From: Epichloe hybrida
Lineage: Eukaryota; Ascomycota; Sordariomycetes; Hypocreales; Clavicipitaceae
Assembly (NCBI GenBank): GCA_019022495.1
Contig: JAFEKR010000062.1
Span: forward strand, 62,001-126,000
Direction of reading: 5' to 3'
Length of the DNA: 64,000 bases
Shown piece after piece: positions 23,827-34,909 of the stretch. Position 1 is the first letter of the stretch; every line of letters starts with the position of its first letter. The notes beneath the pieces were generated by a model. The model had not been told where the DNA came from, did no database searches, and saw nothing but the letters and a program-made list of their open reading frames with translations. The position numbers were made by a program, and so were the translations under genes.

Positions 23827-24762
23827 GTCCGGAAGTTGGAACGGTGGCACCTCCGAGAAGCTTTTATCTCGGCTCCTGTCGAAAACGGGGCCACACTAAT
23901 AAACGTTGGCAAGCATCTGAATGAGTTTTTTGAGTTTTTTACTCTGATCAAGACTCAACTGCAAGACCACATAAGTTATTAACCGTGACATGACCGTGAT
24001 GATCAGTTGCGAATCCCATTAGACAGGCAGTTGGCAGCCAGCTGATGGCCAGCCGGCGCAGCCGCCAACAGCTGCTCCAGCAAACAGATGGCTGCCTGCG
24101 CAAGAGTGACAAGACTGCCAGAGAGTCGTGCCGTCATAGTCACCATCACTCATCGAAGCCATCATGACTACGTCTACATCGCATCCTTCGTTCGAACCAA
24201 GCTATTTCCTCAATGTGAATGGAGCATTCTTCAGAAACGCGCACGTGTTATAGCCGACCGGTAGTCGAATACTCGTTCAACCGAGAACTTCATCCGCCAA
24301 CTTCAGTTCCGCACTTTGAGTTTTGTCTCAACTTGCACAACACACCTCAGTCAACCAGAACCAAGCTTCAGGAGAATGCTGGCGATGGACAGCCCGGGAT
24401 AGCGCACGGACAATCCGGAGCTATTCCTTGCGATGGCAAACTTGCGGTCCTTTCAACTCGCTATGGCATTGCAGGGCAACACGGATCTGAATCCCCCGAG
24501 TTAAATTGTCCCGCCGTATGTATGTACACTCGCGTAAACGCCGTAGTCGCGTTGTGCCCATGTTGGAAGGTGAGACAGTCTGCATCGTTTTGGAAATAAC
24601 TCCATGTAATATGCTGACAACGGAGCTGACAACGCATCCTCCGAATGAAGCTTTGCTCCACTCTTACTTAATCCCTGTCGGGCCGTGTCAACATCTGACA
24701 ACCACGGGTGTCTTTTCATTCTTTACTCGACCTTGGCCGTACTCGCTGGTTTTGGCCACGGG
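23827..24762. other. Spacer upstream of Dicer gene with a possible gene relic
   Basis: No intact gene. From the ATG at 24163 one frame reads a protein-like run (FEPSYFLNVNGAFFRNAHVL) before a stop, and a second frame continues protein-like (EYSFNRELHPPTSVPHFEF) from about 24262. A third frame is protein-like near 24380-24470. This could be a broken small gene of unknown family. Confidence 0.35.
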
Positions 24763-25590
24763 TTTTCTCTGGAAGAGAAGCTCAATCGACCAACCTTTCT
24801 CACGGAAGATGCATGCTACACCGTTGCCTCTGATATCGAAAGTGTTGCACCTGGTACGATTTTGAGACACAGACGGCCTCCGTCTCCTATTGCGGGTCTC
24901 GTTGGTCTTTCGACAACCACGGAAACGCAACTGCAACTGTTCTCACTGTTCGTTTCCACGATTCCACGATTCCACGCAATGCTGATTGGGGCAAGTTACT
25001 ATCGAACCAGATCGCAGAAGACGTTGCTTGCGCCAACGCACGCTCCAGGGCTCCGCATAGCAGAGGCAGCGCTCGGGAGTTCAGTGCCCGATGCTCTGCG
25101 TGTACGCTCGTCAGAGGATCAGTCTCCAGTCTCGTTGCATCTTGGCATTAACGGCATGGCTCATGAGCATCTTGAACTCCGGGCGGTAATCGATGAGCAA
25201 GTTCTGCCTAACTTCAAGCCAAAGCTTGACAAGGCGCTGACTCAATACCTCATCGCAGATATCAAGGACTTCCCAATTTATGACATATGCACCAAGGCCA
25301 GAGACCCCAATTTCACGGGAAGTACCTTGAGCTCAGATGACCCTCCTGGAAACAAACAACTCCCAAGAGCCCCAAGGAAAGCCCAATACCGCGATTCAAA
25401 TGTCGTTCTTCGAGCCCGTTCAAGACCAAGCTGCTGCGAAAGCCGATGCGGACAAGCTCATCAACGGGTACGCACTGTAAAAACGGCGCATCTGTGACCA
25501 CAACCGAGGTGTTCCCCAAGTCCATCATCAATACATTCCCGAGTCTCCTGTCGGCTGGCGGGGGGGTAACCATGAAGAACCAAGTTACGC
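24763..25590 (+). pseudogene. Secretory lipase (LIP family) relic
   Basis: Pieces of a fungal secretory lipase are spread over three frames. SVAPGTILRHR near 24840 matches the family N-terminus. NHGNATATVLTV near 24915 follows in a different frame, with a segment resembling LLSxQxAEDxAxxN. ELRAVIDEQVLP and DKALTQYLIADIKDFP near 25170-25270 are back in the first frame. ADKLINGY near 25448 and CKNGASVTTTEVFP from 25476 use two more frame changes. The central segment that should carry the catalytic GYSGG serine motif is missing. No ATG opens the first frame at the expected place. The functional enzymes are secreted and hydrolyse triacylglycerols; this copy cannot be functional. Family recognition rests on several separate motifs, so I consider it fairly safe. 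Confidence 0.7.
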
Positions 25591-25944
25591 CAAGTTACGA
25601 GCAATGTCATCAAATCTATAAAAGGTTCCTCTTCGTTCATCCAAGCACCTATCATGTTTATAGCCGATGAATTGTCGGGTCAACAGGCAACATGAACATA
25701 CAAGCAAGCCACCTCCTATTCCAAAAAAAAAAAGACAAAAAATTTGCGTCAAGTGCCGTCGCAGTTTCGGTTTCGGCGTCCACCACGTAAGATGGAACAC
25801 AAGGTCATGAGCTGCCATGGTTCGGCTCCCACCCCCATCGTCTCAATGTCAACGCCAACCCAACTCGCAGACCCAGATCAAGACAACAACACACGAGATG
25901 GGCACATCCATTCCTTGCCAGCCTACACACCAGTTGACCACAAC
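25591..25944. other. Spacer with no recognised gene
   Basis: AT-richer stretch with an A-run near 25722-25733. Nothing coding is recognised. Confidence 0.45.
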
Positions 25945-26505
25945 TCACACCAAACTCCCGGCCGCCCACACCCGATCCGTTTCCACACCCGTCCTCTCCA
26001 TCCACCAAATGTCCAACCTGAACCAGATCTCCTTGAAGTACACCAGCTGCTCCGCGGTCAAGCACACCATCCGCGCCGCAATCTCCTTGTATATGGCACT
26101 GATCTCCTCCCACAGCCGCCCCGTCAGAGCCTGCACCCGCGCCATCTCCAGCCCATCAGTCGTCACCGAGAGCCTTTCCCGCAGCAAGCCGAGCACCACC
26201 TTTCTGAGCTTCGCCCACTCCACGAACGCGGCCAGGCGGAACTCAATGTCCCATACATGGAACCAGACATCGACGCGCTCAAAGTCCAGGTCGGGAAGTG
26301 TCGTGCGGAGGAGGCCGTCGACGGCCGTCCCCGTGACACGGTACGTGAAGAAGGTGCCGCCGTCGAGGTTCGCCTCGTACAGGAGTTTCTTGAGGATAGT
26401 GCCGTCAGTGATTGCGAGATGCGCGAAGCATCTGATATCGGGCCTTTTGTCCAATGTTGGCTCGGGAGATTCTGTTCCCACGTTGCTTTGTGTATCTCCT
26501 TCCAT
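25945..26505 (-). CDS. Hypothetical protein, 186 residues
   Basis: Open frame on the minus strand from the ATG at 26505 to 25945. It is rich in Leu, Glu, Arg and aromatic residues and looks like a soluble alpha-helical protein (for example DVWFHVWDIEFRLAAFVEW followed by LRKVVLGLLRERL). I see no signal peptide, membrane segment or known motif. The frame stays open further upstream through a 32-base A-run (minus-strand sense, about 26531-26562), but that part has no plausible start. It could be a whole small gene or a surviving exon of a larger one. The neighbourhood (a broken lipase, a sialidase-like gene) gives no functional hint. Confidence 0.45.
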   Translation of the reverse strand: MEGDTQSNVGTESPEPTLDKRPDIRCFAHLAITDGTILKKLLYEANLDGGTFFTYRVTGTAVDGLLRTTLPDLDFERVDVWFHVWDIEFRLAAFVEWAKLRKVVLGLLRERLSVTTDGLEMARVQALTGRLWEEISAIYKEIAARMVCLTAEQLVYFKEIWFRLDIWWMERTGVETDRVWAAGSLV

Positions 26506-26526
26506 GTTGCTTTGTTGTCTCCCCGT

Positions 26527-26564
<38 letters not shown>

Positions 26565-27222
26565 TTGCAGGACGGTCTGCGGATGGGTTGTTGGCGTGAG
26601 AACAGACAATTTGGTGCATGTGTGGCATACCACGGACTAGGCTGAAACTGATATAAAGTTTTTTTCTGGGGACTGGGGAAGGTAAAAAAAAAAAAAAGTT
26701 AATTCATCGCTTGTTGTTCAAACAATGATTCGGGTTCTTGCAAGTAGTTGCCGTCAAACAAAGCATGTCAACATCTCAGGTCTGAACAGCGCTACAGATA
26801 GATGTGCCATCCCTCTCAATGAATCTGACTACTGGAGGTTTCGATTTCAAACAAATCATCTATAAGGGACTCTGGGCTGAACAAGACGACAAATATTGGC
26901 CCTATTTGACTCGTGTAGTCAGTCCAATGGACGCAAGAGGCTGTTCAACTCATCTCATCTCCTCTTATTCATGGTATGAAGCACTAGTTTCCAAGACTTG
27001 AATCAAGCTCGTTTATTGATACATGACGAATACAAAGGAAACCCTCCATCCTTTCATCATTCCGGCTTCTTAGTACCGTGGATCTCTCTTCTCCCGCGTT
27101 GAATCTCTTGTTCTTTCCTCTAGGGTCATTGTTAGACTAGGGCTCTATAGCCTCGTGTCTTAGCCTGCATCCGGAAACCTCTGCATCCGGACTATATCGT
27201 GTAAAAAAGAGAGGACGCACTA
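26506..27222. other. Spacer with T-run and no recognised gene
   Basis: Contains a very long T-run (26531-26562) and an A-run (26684-26697). No CDS is supported; a 65-codon open frame near 26804 has no recognisable features. Confidence 0.45.
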
Positions 27223-28791
27223 TTAGATGTGGGCCTGACAGTCATTACCTGCGAAATCGCCGACGTAGCGCCCCCGCTCCCATACTTGAAAATGACGTTG
27301 CAAAGGTCTCGCATAGGGCCGAGGATCGTCCTCAGGATCAGGGTAGTCCCTTAACCCGTCAGGATCAATTCTCTTGGCCGGATCCGTCTCTTCTGGACCG
27401 GAGTGCATGTATCCGTTTATCTGGCCATGTATAATCCATGATATGTGCATGTGCCGAAACAAGATGGCGAAATGGTCATCTTTTGATCCGCCGTTTTCTC
27501 CAAAGCTCAATTCCGACGCGGTGGCAACATAGTTCCAAAAGCCTCCCTGGATCCAAGTCATGGAAGCACGGCCACCTTCGCGTCCAGTTATCCGTCTGCA
27601 GTCCCACTCTGTGTAGAGCCAATGATCCCCCAGGTCTCGCCAGACGTCGAACCTGCTGGCATCGTGATAGTAGCTGATTTGTATACGGAGTTCATCCTTG
27701 TTCGTGCTCGAGTGGGAGTTGATGAACAGGATGCGGTTGTGGTGCGGATACGAGAGCGTCCAGTTCCGGTAAGAGTAAAGGATCAGGCATCCGCCGCCGC
27801 CCAGACCAGGATCAGGCATGTTCTTGTCCAGCGTGAAGGGCGAGAAGCCGTCAGCGACGGTGCCTCGAGAGGCTCTGCGATAGCCGTCGCCAGGATTGGC
27901 CGAGTCGCTGCGGAAGAGCAGATCGCTGCTGGTCTGGACGATTGTGCCTTCTTCACCTGAACCTTCCAACGATTGGTAAAGCCATGTCCGATTGCCTGGA
28001 GGCCCACGCCCGATGAAGTTTCTTCCCATGGCAGGCACGACGAGCTCACCGGTCCTCGCCTTGATTCCACGACCCCGGCCCACTACGTCCCAGCTCCAAC
28101 CCTTTGGTGTGAGTTGCTCCGTCATGTCCTCGGGAGGGAGCCAGGTCTTGCCATCGTCGAAGCTTTTGCTCATAAAGATGCGACGCCGCCCCTCGGGAGT
28201 ACTGTCAATCTTCTTCATCACCTGCCCGGTGGTGGGAAGAGTCTCGTTTCCATGGCGGCTGTAGTCAAGTCTGTTCCAGTTGGCAAAGAGGTAGATGGTT
28301 TTCCCGTCCACGACTGGAGTAGGGTTTGTCCAAGTGCCTTCATAACCCTCAAAGGGTTCCTGAACGGCTTTCCACCACACGGGATAGGTCACCATGAATT
28401 GCCAAGTCTCTGACCTTGGATCTTTTGGCCTCCTGAGGACGATGGTGACGTGCCCACAGTCCCGATTGTCATATTTATGGCCTTGGGCGAAGGCGAGGAC
28501 ACGGCTCGTGCCCGAGTTGACCAGGACAGGGTTTTTGAAGGAATGGTAGCTTTGGCCAGAAGGGCCGAGGTCAGGATATCTCATATTGTTGCTGCGGAAC
28601 AGACGGAACATGTTATGCGCGTTGTTGAACTTCCCCTCCATGTCGTAAAAGGGATACGAGTACCAGTTCGTCGAGTCCCGACCTACATAAAATGAGCCAT
28701 CCGCCTTACATGAAGCAGGGGTGATCCAAATGATGGCAAGAGCGAGGACCGCAAGATGGACAGGTATTAGATGGCGACCCATGCCCCGCAT
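27223..28791 (-). CDS. Secreted sialidase/BNR-superfamily protein
   Basis: Single exon, 522 residues, starting at ATG 28791 (28782 is also possible). The N-terminus is a clear signal peptide (hydrophobic core LAVLALAIIWI). An RYP motif near residue 70 resembles the YRIP arginine motif of sialidases. One textbook Asp-box (SFDDGKTW) lies near 206-214, and GIKARTGELVVPAMGR near 240 matches the sialidase strand usually written G-IR-DGRLVVP. Several N-x-S/T sites fit secretion. Sialidase-fold glycoside hydrolases cleave sialic acids or related ulosonic acids such as KDN. With only one perfect Asp-box the family placement is good but the substrate is not settled. It is divergent from or unrelated to known short fungal KDNases by length. 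The reading frame upstream of the ATG uses no in-frame ATG close to the signal peptide. Confidence 0.75.
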   Translation of the reverse strand: MRGMGRHLIPVHLAVLALAIIWITPASCKADGSFYVGRDSTNWYSYPFYDMEGKFNNAHNMFRLFRSNNMRYPDLGPSGQSYHSFKNPVLVNSGTSRVLAFAQGHKYDNRDCGHVTIVLRRPKDPRSETWQFMVTYPVWWKAVQEPFEGYEGTWTNPTPVVDGKTIYLFANWNRLDYSRHGNETLPTTGQVMKKIDSTPEGRRRIFMSKSFDDGKTWLPPEDMTEQLTPKGWSWDVVGRGRGIKARTGELVVPAMGRNFIGRGPPGNRTWLYQSLEGSGEEGTIVQTSSDLLFRSDSANPGDGYRRASRGTVADGFSPFTLDKNMPDPGLGGGGCLILYSYRNWTLSYPHHNRILFINSHSSTNKDELRIQISYYHDASRFDVWRDLGDHWLYTEWDCRRITGREGGRASMTWIQGGFWNYVATASELSFGENGGSKDDHFAILFRHMHISWIIHGQINGYMHSGPEETDPAKRIDPDGLRDYPDPEDDPRPYARPLQRHFQVWERGRYVGDFAGNDCQAHI

Positions 28792-29363
28792 CTTGTCTGA
28801 TGTGTCTGATGTGTCTGATGTCTTATGAAACCAAGAAACGATGCCGATGCCAAGATGTGTACGGATGTAGGCGTGGGGAAATGAGAAGAGCAGGACGAAC
28901 CAAGGAACCAAGGAACCAAGGAACAGTGAAGAGAACACGGCGGGCAGGAGAAGAATGATTTTTATTCCGCACCTCCCATGTATACACGCATGGCCAAGGT
29001 ATGTTTGAAACACGGGCGGTGGGAATGAGGCGGCGCCGCAAACTCTGCAAGAGTGAAGAAAGGCTAAATCGCCACCCAAGTACTAAAAAAGCATGACCAT
29101 GGCGAAAGCATATTCTGACATCAACAAACGCCATCAGCCAGCGTGCCAGCGTGCCGCTCTGACTAGTCAAACTTCCTCGCCGATTGCTTCACAACTTGTT
29201 CAATTATACGGAATCTACCATCCCATGGCCCGCGACCACGCATTCGCACAACAAGTGTCCTAGGATCAAGTGAGGATCGTGTCATGTGAACCTTGTTCTG
29301 CCACTACTTCACATGAAAAGAATATTCGTCCCATCATTTCGCCTAATGCTTTTTCCTCATGTC
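28792..29363. other. Spacer between sialidase-like and coatomer genes
   Basis: Contains the promoter of the sialidase-like gene (TGTCTGATG repeated three times at 28795-28820, and an AACCAAGG repeat near 28898-28922) and the 3' flank of the coatomer gene. No gene is seen. Confidence 0.5.
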
Positions 29364-32205
29364 TTACTCCTCATCCTCTTCTTCAGCCTCTTCCTCTTCT
29401 TGCACTTTGTCACCAGCGGCGGCGGCGGCGTCGTCGCCATCATTCGTCTCGGGCACCGTGGCTACTGAGCCTCCCTCTCGTTCAGCTCTCAACCATGCAT
29501 CCCACTCGGGAAACAGGTCATCATCGTCCTCGGGAACTCCAATCAGCTTGGCGACTCGGCCTTTCTTCGATTTCTCCAGTCCCTCTTTCCACTCCTTCAC
29601 GAGTGGTGCTGTCAAGCTAGGCTTGTATGTCTGTGAAAAGAACACGGCTTCGGCCAGCCTTCCCGTCTTTTTCAGCATCTCCACACAGTTTTCAACATCA
29701 CTCAATAGCCACGAGCATGAGAATGCAATGTTGTGGGCGTTTGCTTCCTCTGCTTGCTTGGCGAGTGCTTTCAACCCCTCTCTGTCCCCGGTAGAAGAAT
29801 GAAGAAGGAGTAGAGAGCCGAGATCCTTGGCGTGACTGAAACATTCAGCAGCCAAAACCACATCCCAAGCTGCTAGGGCGGAATCACCAACAGTCTTCCA
29901 CTTGTGCTCGACATCTGCAGCCCGAGCCAGTTCTAGGGCGGTGTCCAGTTGGTTCAAGGATAGAGCAAGGTCAAATTTGTGCTCGGGATCGGTAGCAACC
30001 TCCAAAGCCAGCTCCTTGTGGCCTTGTCCCTCCAGGAATCTGGCAATCTTGTTGAGTTGGTCAGAGGGGATGGTGGGGAGAAGTTCAGCCGCAGTCTCCA
30101 TATCCTCGCGAAGGACCAACGTCTGGTACTCCAAAACAGGAAGCGAGAGTCCAAAAGACGTGACGTTGACGTCCTTGTCGGCTAGGTAGATTCTCGAGTC
30201 TCGTTGGATATAGCCCAGGATGTACATGGGCTTGTCAAAATGGGACACGGTGTAAGTCTGATCGCCGACCAGGTAGTTCAACCGATTGGTGTTGTTAGTG
30301 TAGAGGAAGCAATCGCCGACCCATTCGCCGGTTCGAACGCTGCGGCTTCTGTTAGCCAGAGAGTGCCCTTCGGATAGTATAGTGTCTCGTGTTGGACGCT
30401 AAGCCCACTCACCTTTCACTGATGTCTGTGACGACTTCAAACGCAGCCTCGACACCATCTTCCTCGACTTGGCCAGACTGAGCAGCCTCAATGTAATTCT
30501 CCCGAGAGAAGCGCAAAACATAGCAGCTATCCTCGCAGGCAATGGCGACCAACTCTCCACTTTCGGACCAGTAGACTTGCTTAGGTTCAACCTCAATTCT
30601 TCGGACCAGACCACCAGTAGCCCAATCAAAGAATGAAATGCCGCCTTGTCCAGTGACGCCGAGAAGGACTCCGCCCGTAAGGCCATCAGCCTGGAAGCCA
30701 ACATCAAGACCGCCGGTCTTCTCAGTGAAATTCTTGTACATCTTCACGCTCATCGCTGATTCCCGAATGGCAAAGTCGTTGCTGTTTTCCTTGGAGCCCC
30801 AAACAAAGTCCAAGGCGGAACCAAAAGCCTTGTTGCGCCAGGCCAAGGCCGTATAGATGATGTATTCGCCGTCTCCACAAACTGCAACAAAGCGACCGTT
30901 CGGTGAGTGTATTAAAGTCTGTGGGTATACTTCACAGGTGCCCAGATCCTTTATTGGGAGGGAGATCGGGTCGTTATCCTTGGCCGAGGCATCCCCCTTG
31001 ATTATGGAAGATACGACCTCATTGTGCCTCGCCCAGATCAATTTACCTGACGCATCCATGGACACGGCGGGCTCCTCTCGTCCCAGCTTGACCACGACAG
31101 CGCCATCATCGAATCCTACTGCAATTCCCTGTTTCCCCTTCTGATAGGAGACACACCAAGCTCGCTCGAGGCTATAGTTCAAGGACTGCTCGAATCGATA
31201 TGTGTTTGCGTGCCAAATGCGAATGGTGCCATCCTCGGAACCCGAGACGATGACGGGAAGCTCAGGATGGTAGCAAGCGAAGGACACATTGTTTGTGTGG
31301 CCCTCCAGAGTGGCTATGAGAGACTTGGTTGTGTAGTCCCAGATCTTGACAGTTCTATCATCGGAAGTGGTAAGAAGATACGGCTTGTCGGAGTGGGGGT
31401 AGTAATCGACGTGATTTACACCCTTGGTTTCGTGGGCCTCGAGGGTGAAGTTGGCAGTAGATGAACCCAGGCTCCAGATTTTAACCGTGCGATCTAAGCA
31501 TGCAGAGGCGAAGGTGTTGGTGTCCTTTGGGTTGATGGCAATGCCCATGACATAATGGCTGTGGCCCTCGAAAACTTGAACGCATTTCCAGCCCTTGTCC
31601 CAATCCCACAACTTGATTGTCATATCATCGGATGCGGTCAAAATGAAGGGAAGCGTAGGATGAACAGCGATCGCACGAATGTAGTCGGGGTGTGCCTCGA
31701 ACTGCGCGACCTTCTCCGATGTGTTGTAATTATAGACTCGTATTTGGAAGTCATCGGAGCCACAGACAATCCAATTCTTGCGTGCCACGAATCGACCAGC
31801 TCGGACGGGGACTTCTGTAAGCTCGAATGTCTTTACTGTTTGTTGAGTCTCGTATGACCATATATAGACATGTCCTGGAAATCAAGCACACCATGAGTAT
31901 TTGCAAGTTGCTCGGTTCCATGCATGCAGAGGGAGCTTTACCGCTATAGAGTGTAGTAAGAATCCATGGCTCCTGAGGATGGAAGTCGACGCCTTTCACC
32001 CGATCGCTGCGAGCGTACAGCTGGCGCTAAGGGACAAAATATCGTGTTAGTCATTCCTTTCCAGCATACTGTGCTTTTAAAGACTGCGGTTGCGGTCGAG
32101 ATTGGCGGTGGGGGCCGCTCGCCAGTCCATGACCGCCACCAGGTCGACAATCTCAATACAAATATGCCTTGAAAGCCTATGGCTTACCTTGACGTCCAGC
32201 TTCAT
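29364..32205 (-). CDS. sec27: Coatomer subunit beta' (Sec27/COPB2)
   Basis: Four exons: 32205-32188 (encodes MKLDVK), 32026-31942, 31874-30413 and 30339-29364, total 846 residues, the normal length for the family. All introns are GT-AG and phase is kept. The N-terminal half has WD40 repeats (for example IKLWDWDKGW, VKIWDYTTK, IRIWHANTYRF), forming the first beta-propeller, followed by a second propeller and an alpha-solenoid (DLALSLNQLDTALELARAADVEHKWKTVGD-like helices). The C-terminus is acidic (Glu/Asp-rich). The protein is part of the COPI coat, binds dilysine cargo signals, and acts in Golgi-to-ER retrieval. It is an essential housekeeping gene and seems intact here. It is divergent from the Sch9-type kinase gene about 2.7 kb away. 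Confidence 0.95.
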
Positions 32206-32415
32206 GGTGATTGTAAAATAGCAATTGCCCAGACTTGGCACAGAGCGTCGGGGTAGGAAGGTGTGGATTATCCTTGGTGGGGTTGACAACAAGTAGGTTG
32301 AAGTTATCGCTCGACCACCATTTATCTTTTCGAGAGCAATCGGCGACGCAGACAACTGAAAAGCAGAAGAGACGGGATCAAGAGAAAAACAAGATGTTTC
32401 TACAACATCAACGGT

Positions 32416-32470
32416 GGCGAGGGGTTGGCGAGGGGTTGGCGAGGGGTTGGCGAGGGGTTGGCGAGGGTTT
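32416..32470. repeat. 11-bp tandem repeat upstream of coatomer gene
   Basis: Five copies of GGCGAGGGGTT (the last with one change) lie at 32416-32470, about 210 bases upstream of the start codon of the beta'-coatomer gene on the opposite strand. Confidence 0.9.
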
Positions 32471-33902
32471 GGCGGTGGGTGCAGGCAGCTCTCGAGTTTG
32501 CGCACGAAATTGGCACGAGGCGGCGTGTAGGCGTGAGGGAGCTTCTCTGTCGAAAATGTGTCCGAAGTTGTCTGTCCGTTGTGACACCCTCGTTTGGCGG
32601 TTCAGTTGCCAGGCTGGCACTGGCCAGGCCACTTGGCAATTGGCTGAAAGCTGAAAGCTGAAAGCTGAAAGCATGTGGGTACCTTAGATATCAGGTATCA
32701 ACCCCCTTTCAGCGCACAGCCAAGCCGTCTTAGTGGGTGTACAGTGGCCCAGTGGGGGTGTAGATGTGGTAGGACTTGCGCCTTCAGTGTTCACAGGGCC
32801 TGGATGGTCTTACAACCCACTGTACAAGTGACGATGGTCTTACTCCCCTCCTCCGTCCATCCCTACCTGCAGCTCGTTATCAGCCACCTTGCCACTGTAG
32901 TACATACAGGTCTAGTGGGTGGGGCGGTCGCAAACTTATGTCACATCACTGTAGGATACAGAATAATTTGTCCTTGTATGTATGTACACATGTAGAGTAC
33001 ATAATCGTATGAAATACTGGCCTTTTGGCTGGGGTAGAAATTCGCGCAAGCACAATCATTATTAATGTCTTCCACAATGGGTCCCAGTAATTCCGGAGCA
33101 TGGGCGATTTTTGCTCGTTTGGATAAGCTGGTGTTGAACTGGCCATCTATTTAATCCAGTTTGACTGCACAAACCCAGTGGAGGCCATGACAGCTCGACA
33201 TGGACGACACATACATGGACGACACAGATAGCACATGCGTGTTTCTTCAACAAGGCATTGTTCGTTTTGTCAATCTTCGAAATCCGGAAATCTCGGCTGC
33301 ATTCTAAGCTGACCGTACGATTGGAATACTTGGTCCAGGGTACCGAGACATTACAATACTGGTAAACTGTAGTGGCTATCGGCTCAGTACCTGGTACCTA
33401 CAATCAGGTTGCAATATCGCATGTCAGCCATTCGTCAGATCAACTTTCTTCATTATTAGCGCAGACGGACGCTAAGCTTGAGGTATTGCCACAGCATCGT
33501 TGTTCGCGAAGGTTCAGAAGCTTAATAATTAGCTGTGTTGGGGATATGCTGAGCATGCGATTTTGATTCTGCAAAGCCGTTTGTTTGTGACCGAGCCAGA
33601 TCTCAGGAAGCGAGGTGACAAAGCAAATAATTGTAAGGATAAGAACCGTTGGGTTTGCTGTCATTAATTCTGGTGGATTTCTACCCTTTGTTCGAACACT
33701 TCCCGTCAAGAGGTGGTCGCTACATTACGCTGCGCGCTGCGGACAAAGCTATTCTTTCGACCGCGTGGAGAGCAGACGACACGCTTCTCGCACTGTAGAT
33801 CAGGGCGATGTGCCGCACGAGCGGGGCGCTAATCAACACTGTGCGGCAAAGCCGGGCCTCGATTTCATCACCCCTTGCTGCCCTTGCACCTGCCCGTAAT
33901 GG

Positions 33903-33933
33903 CCCAGCCCAGCCCAGCCCAGCCCAGCCCAGC
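33903..33933. repeat. CCCAG tandem repeat
   Basis: Six to seven copies of the 5-bp unit CCCAG in the spacer between the coatomer and kinase genes. Confidence 0.9.
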
Positions 33934-34873
33934 CCGGTCCACATCGCTGACTGCTCCGCCACCCGCCTCCCACTTCATGACAGACTTGTTGATCCACCAC
34001 CGCCACTGTGTGTGTATTACAACAACTTTCCACTCCGTACGGATTACTTCACTCCTGAATGAATGCAGTTTCTATCCCTTTGTATCCCTTTCAACCCTTT
34101 CACCTTTCCCCTTTTCCCCTGTCTGGAGCTGCTACTCCGAACGAATTATTTTACAGTTATATTGTTTCTATACACGCATCAACCATCCTGGCGCGCCAAG
34201 CCACTCAAGAAGCCTGCCATCTCTCCGTGCGGGTCAAGAGAGCGTCGACACCAGTACCTAGGTACCTGGGTAGGTACCTAACCTAACTTGACTTCGGACA
34301 GACGTGTCTTGCGGGGTTCCAGGAAATCGACTGCAGAACCCGAGCCAAAACAACTCGTGCGCAGCGTTTCCCGAGCCCATCTTGCACCTCAAGGCCACGC
34401 CGCCTCGGTATCTCGCCATCATCAACACGACTTTTGTTGACTGCACGTATCTGACCATCGTTTGTTTCATTATATTGACTGTGGGCTCAAGTTCGACTCG
34501 GCCCCAGTCGCTAAGGCATTCGCGAAGACGATCACTTCCGTCCACCCTCCCCCGAACTAGTTCTCCTCTTCGATATCACCGGACGGTCGATTTCTGAAAA
34601 CATATCCTATAACCTCGAACTCCCGCGTCCCTACGAACACCATGTCTTGGAAACTTACAAAAAGTTCGTGATAAAGTATTTTCCTTCAATCGCTCTACGA
34701 GTTCCCCATCGCCCCTACTGCTGATTTATTCTACCATCGCGTCCTCAGTCTAGCTACTCGTTTGGGTCAAGGAGCTAACTGGTCCTAAAAACCAACAGAA
34801 CTCAAGGAGACCCATCTTGGGCCCTTAAGCGCCTTCGCACGATCACCCTCCACCTCGACTATAACAGAGAAAG

Positions 34874-34909
34874 ATGACAAGATGCCACAGGCGTCTTCTG
34901 GTGCCGTGA
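34874..34909 (+). promoter_or_regulatory. Overlapping upstream ORF on Sch9-type kinase mRNA
   Basis: An 11-codon ORF starts at ATG 34874, 8 nt before the kinase start codon (34882), and ends at 34909 in a different frame, so it overlaps the start of the main frame. A separate 9-codon upstream ORF starts at 34642. Ribosomes that begin at 34874 would miss the main start, which would limit kinase synthesis; this role is inference. Confidence 0.6.

Larger units (their letters stand above)
32206..34873. other. Divergent spacer between coatomer and kinase genes
   Basis: About 2.7 kb shared upstream region. It contains the 11-bp array at 32416-32470, an (AAAGCTG)-type repeat near 32645-32670, a CCCAG array near 33903-33933, a palindrome hybrid (ACTCCGTACGGATTAC, 34031-34046) and a GGTACCTA repeat near 34258-34279. 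A 9-codon upstream ORF starts at 34642. No gene is supported. Confidence 0.5.

Noticed and set aside
28792..29079. N-terminal extension of the sialidase-like frame
   Set aside because: The frame is open upstream, but a clean signal peptide begins at the ATG at 28791 and the extension is low-complexity.
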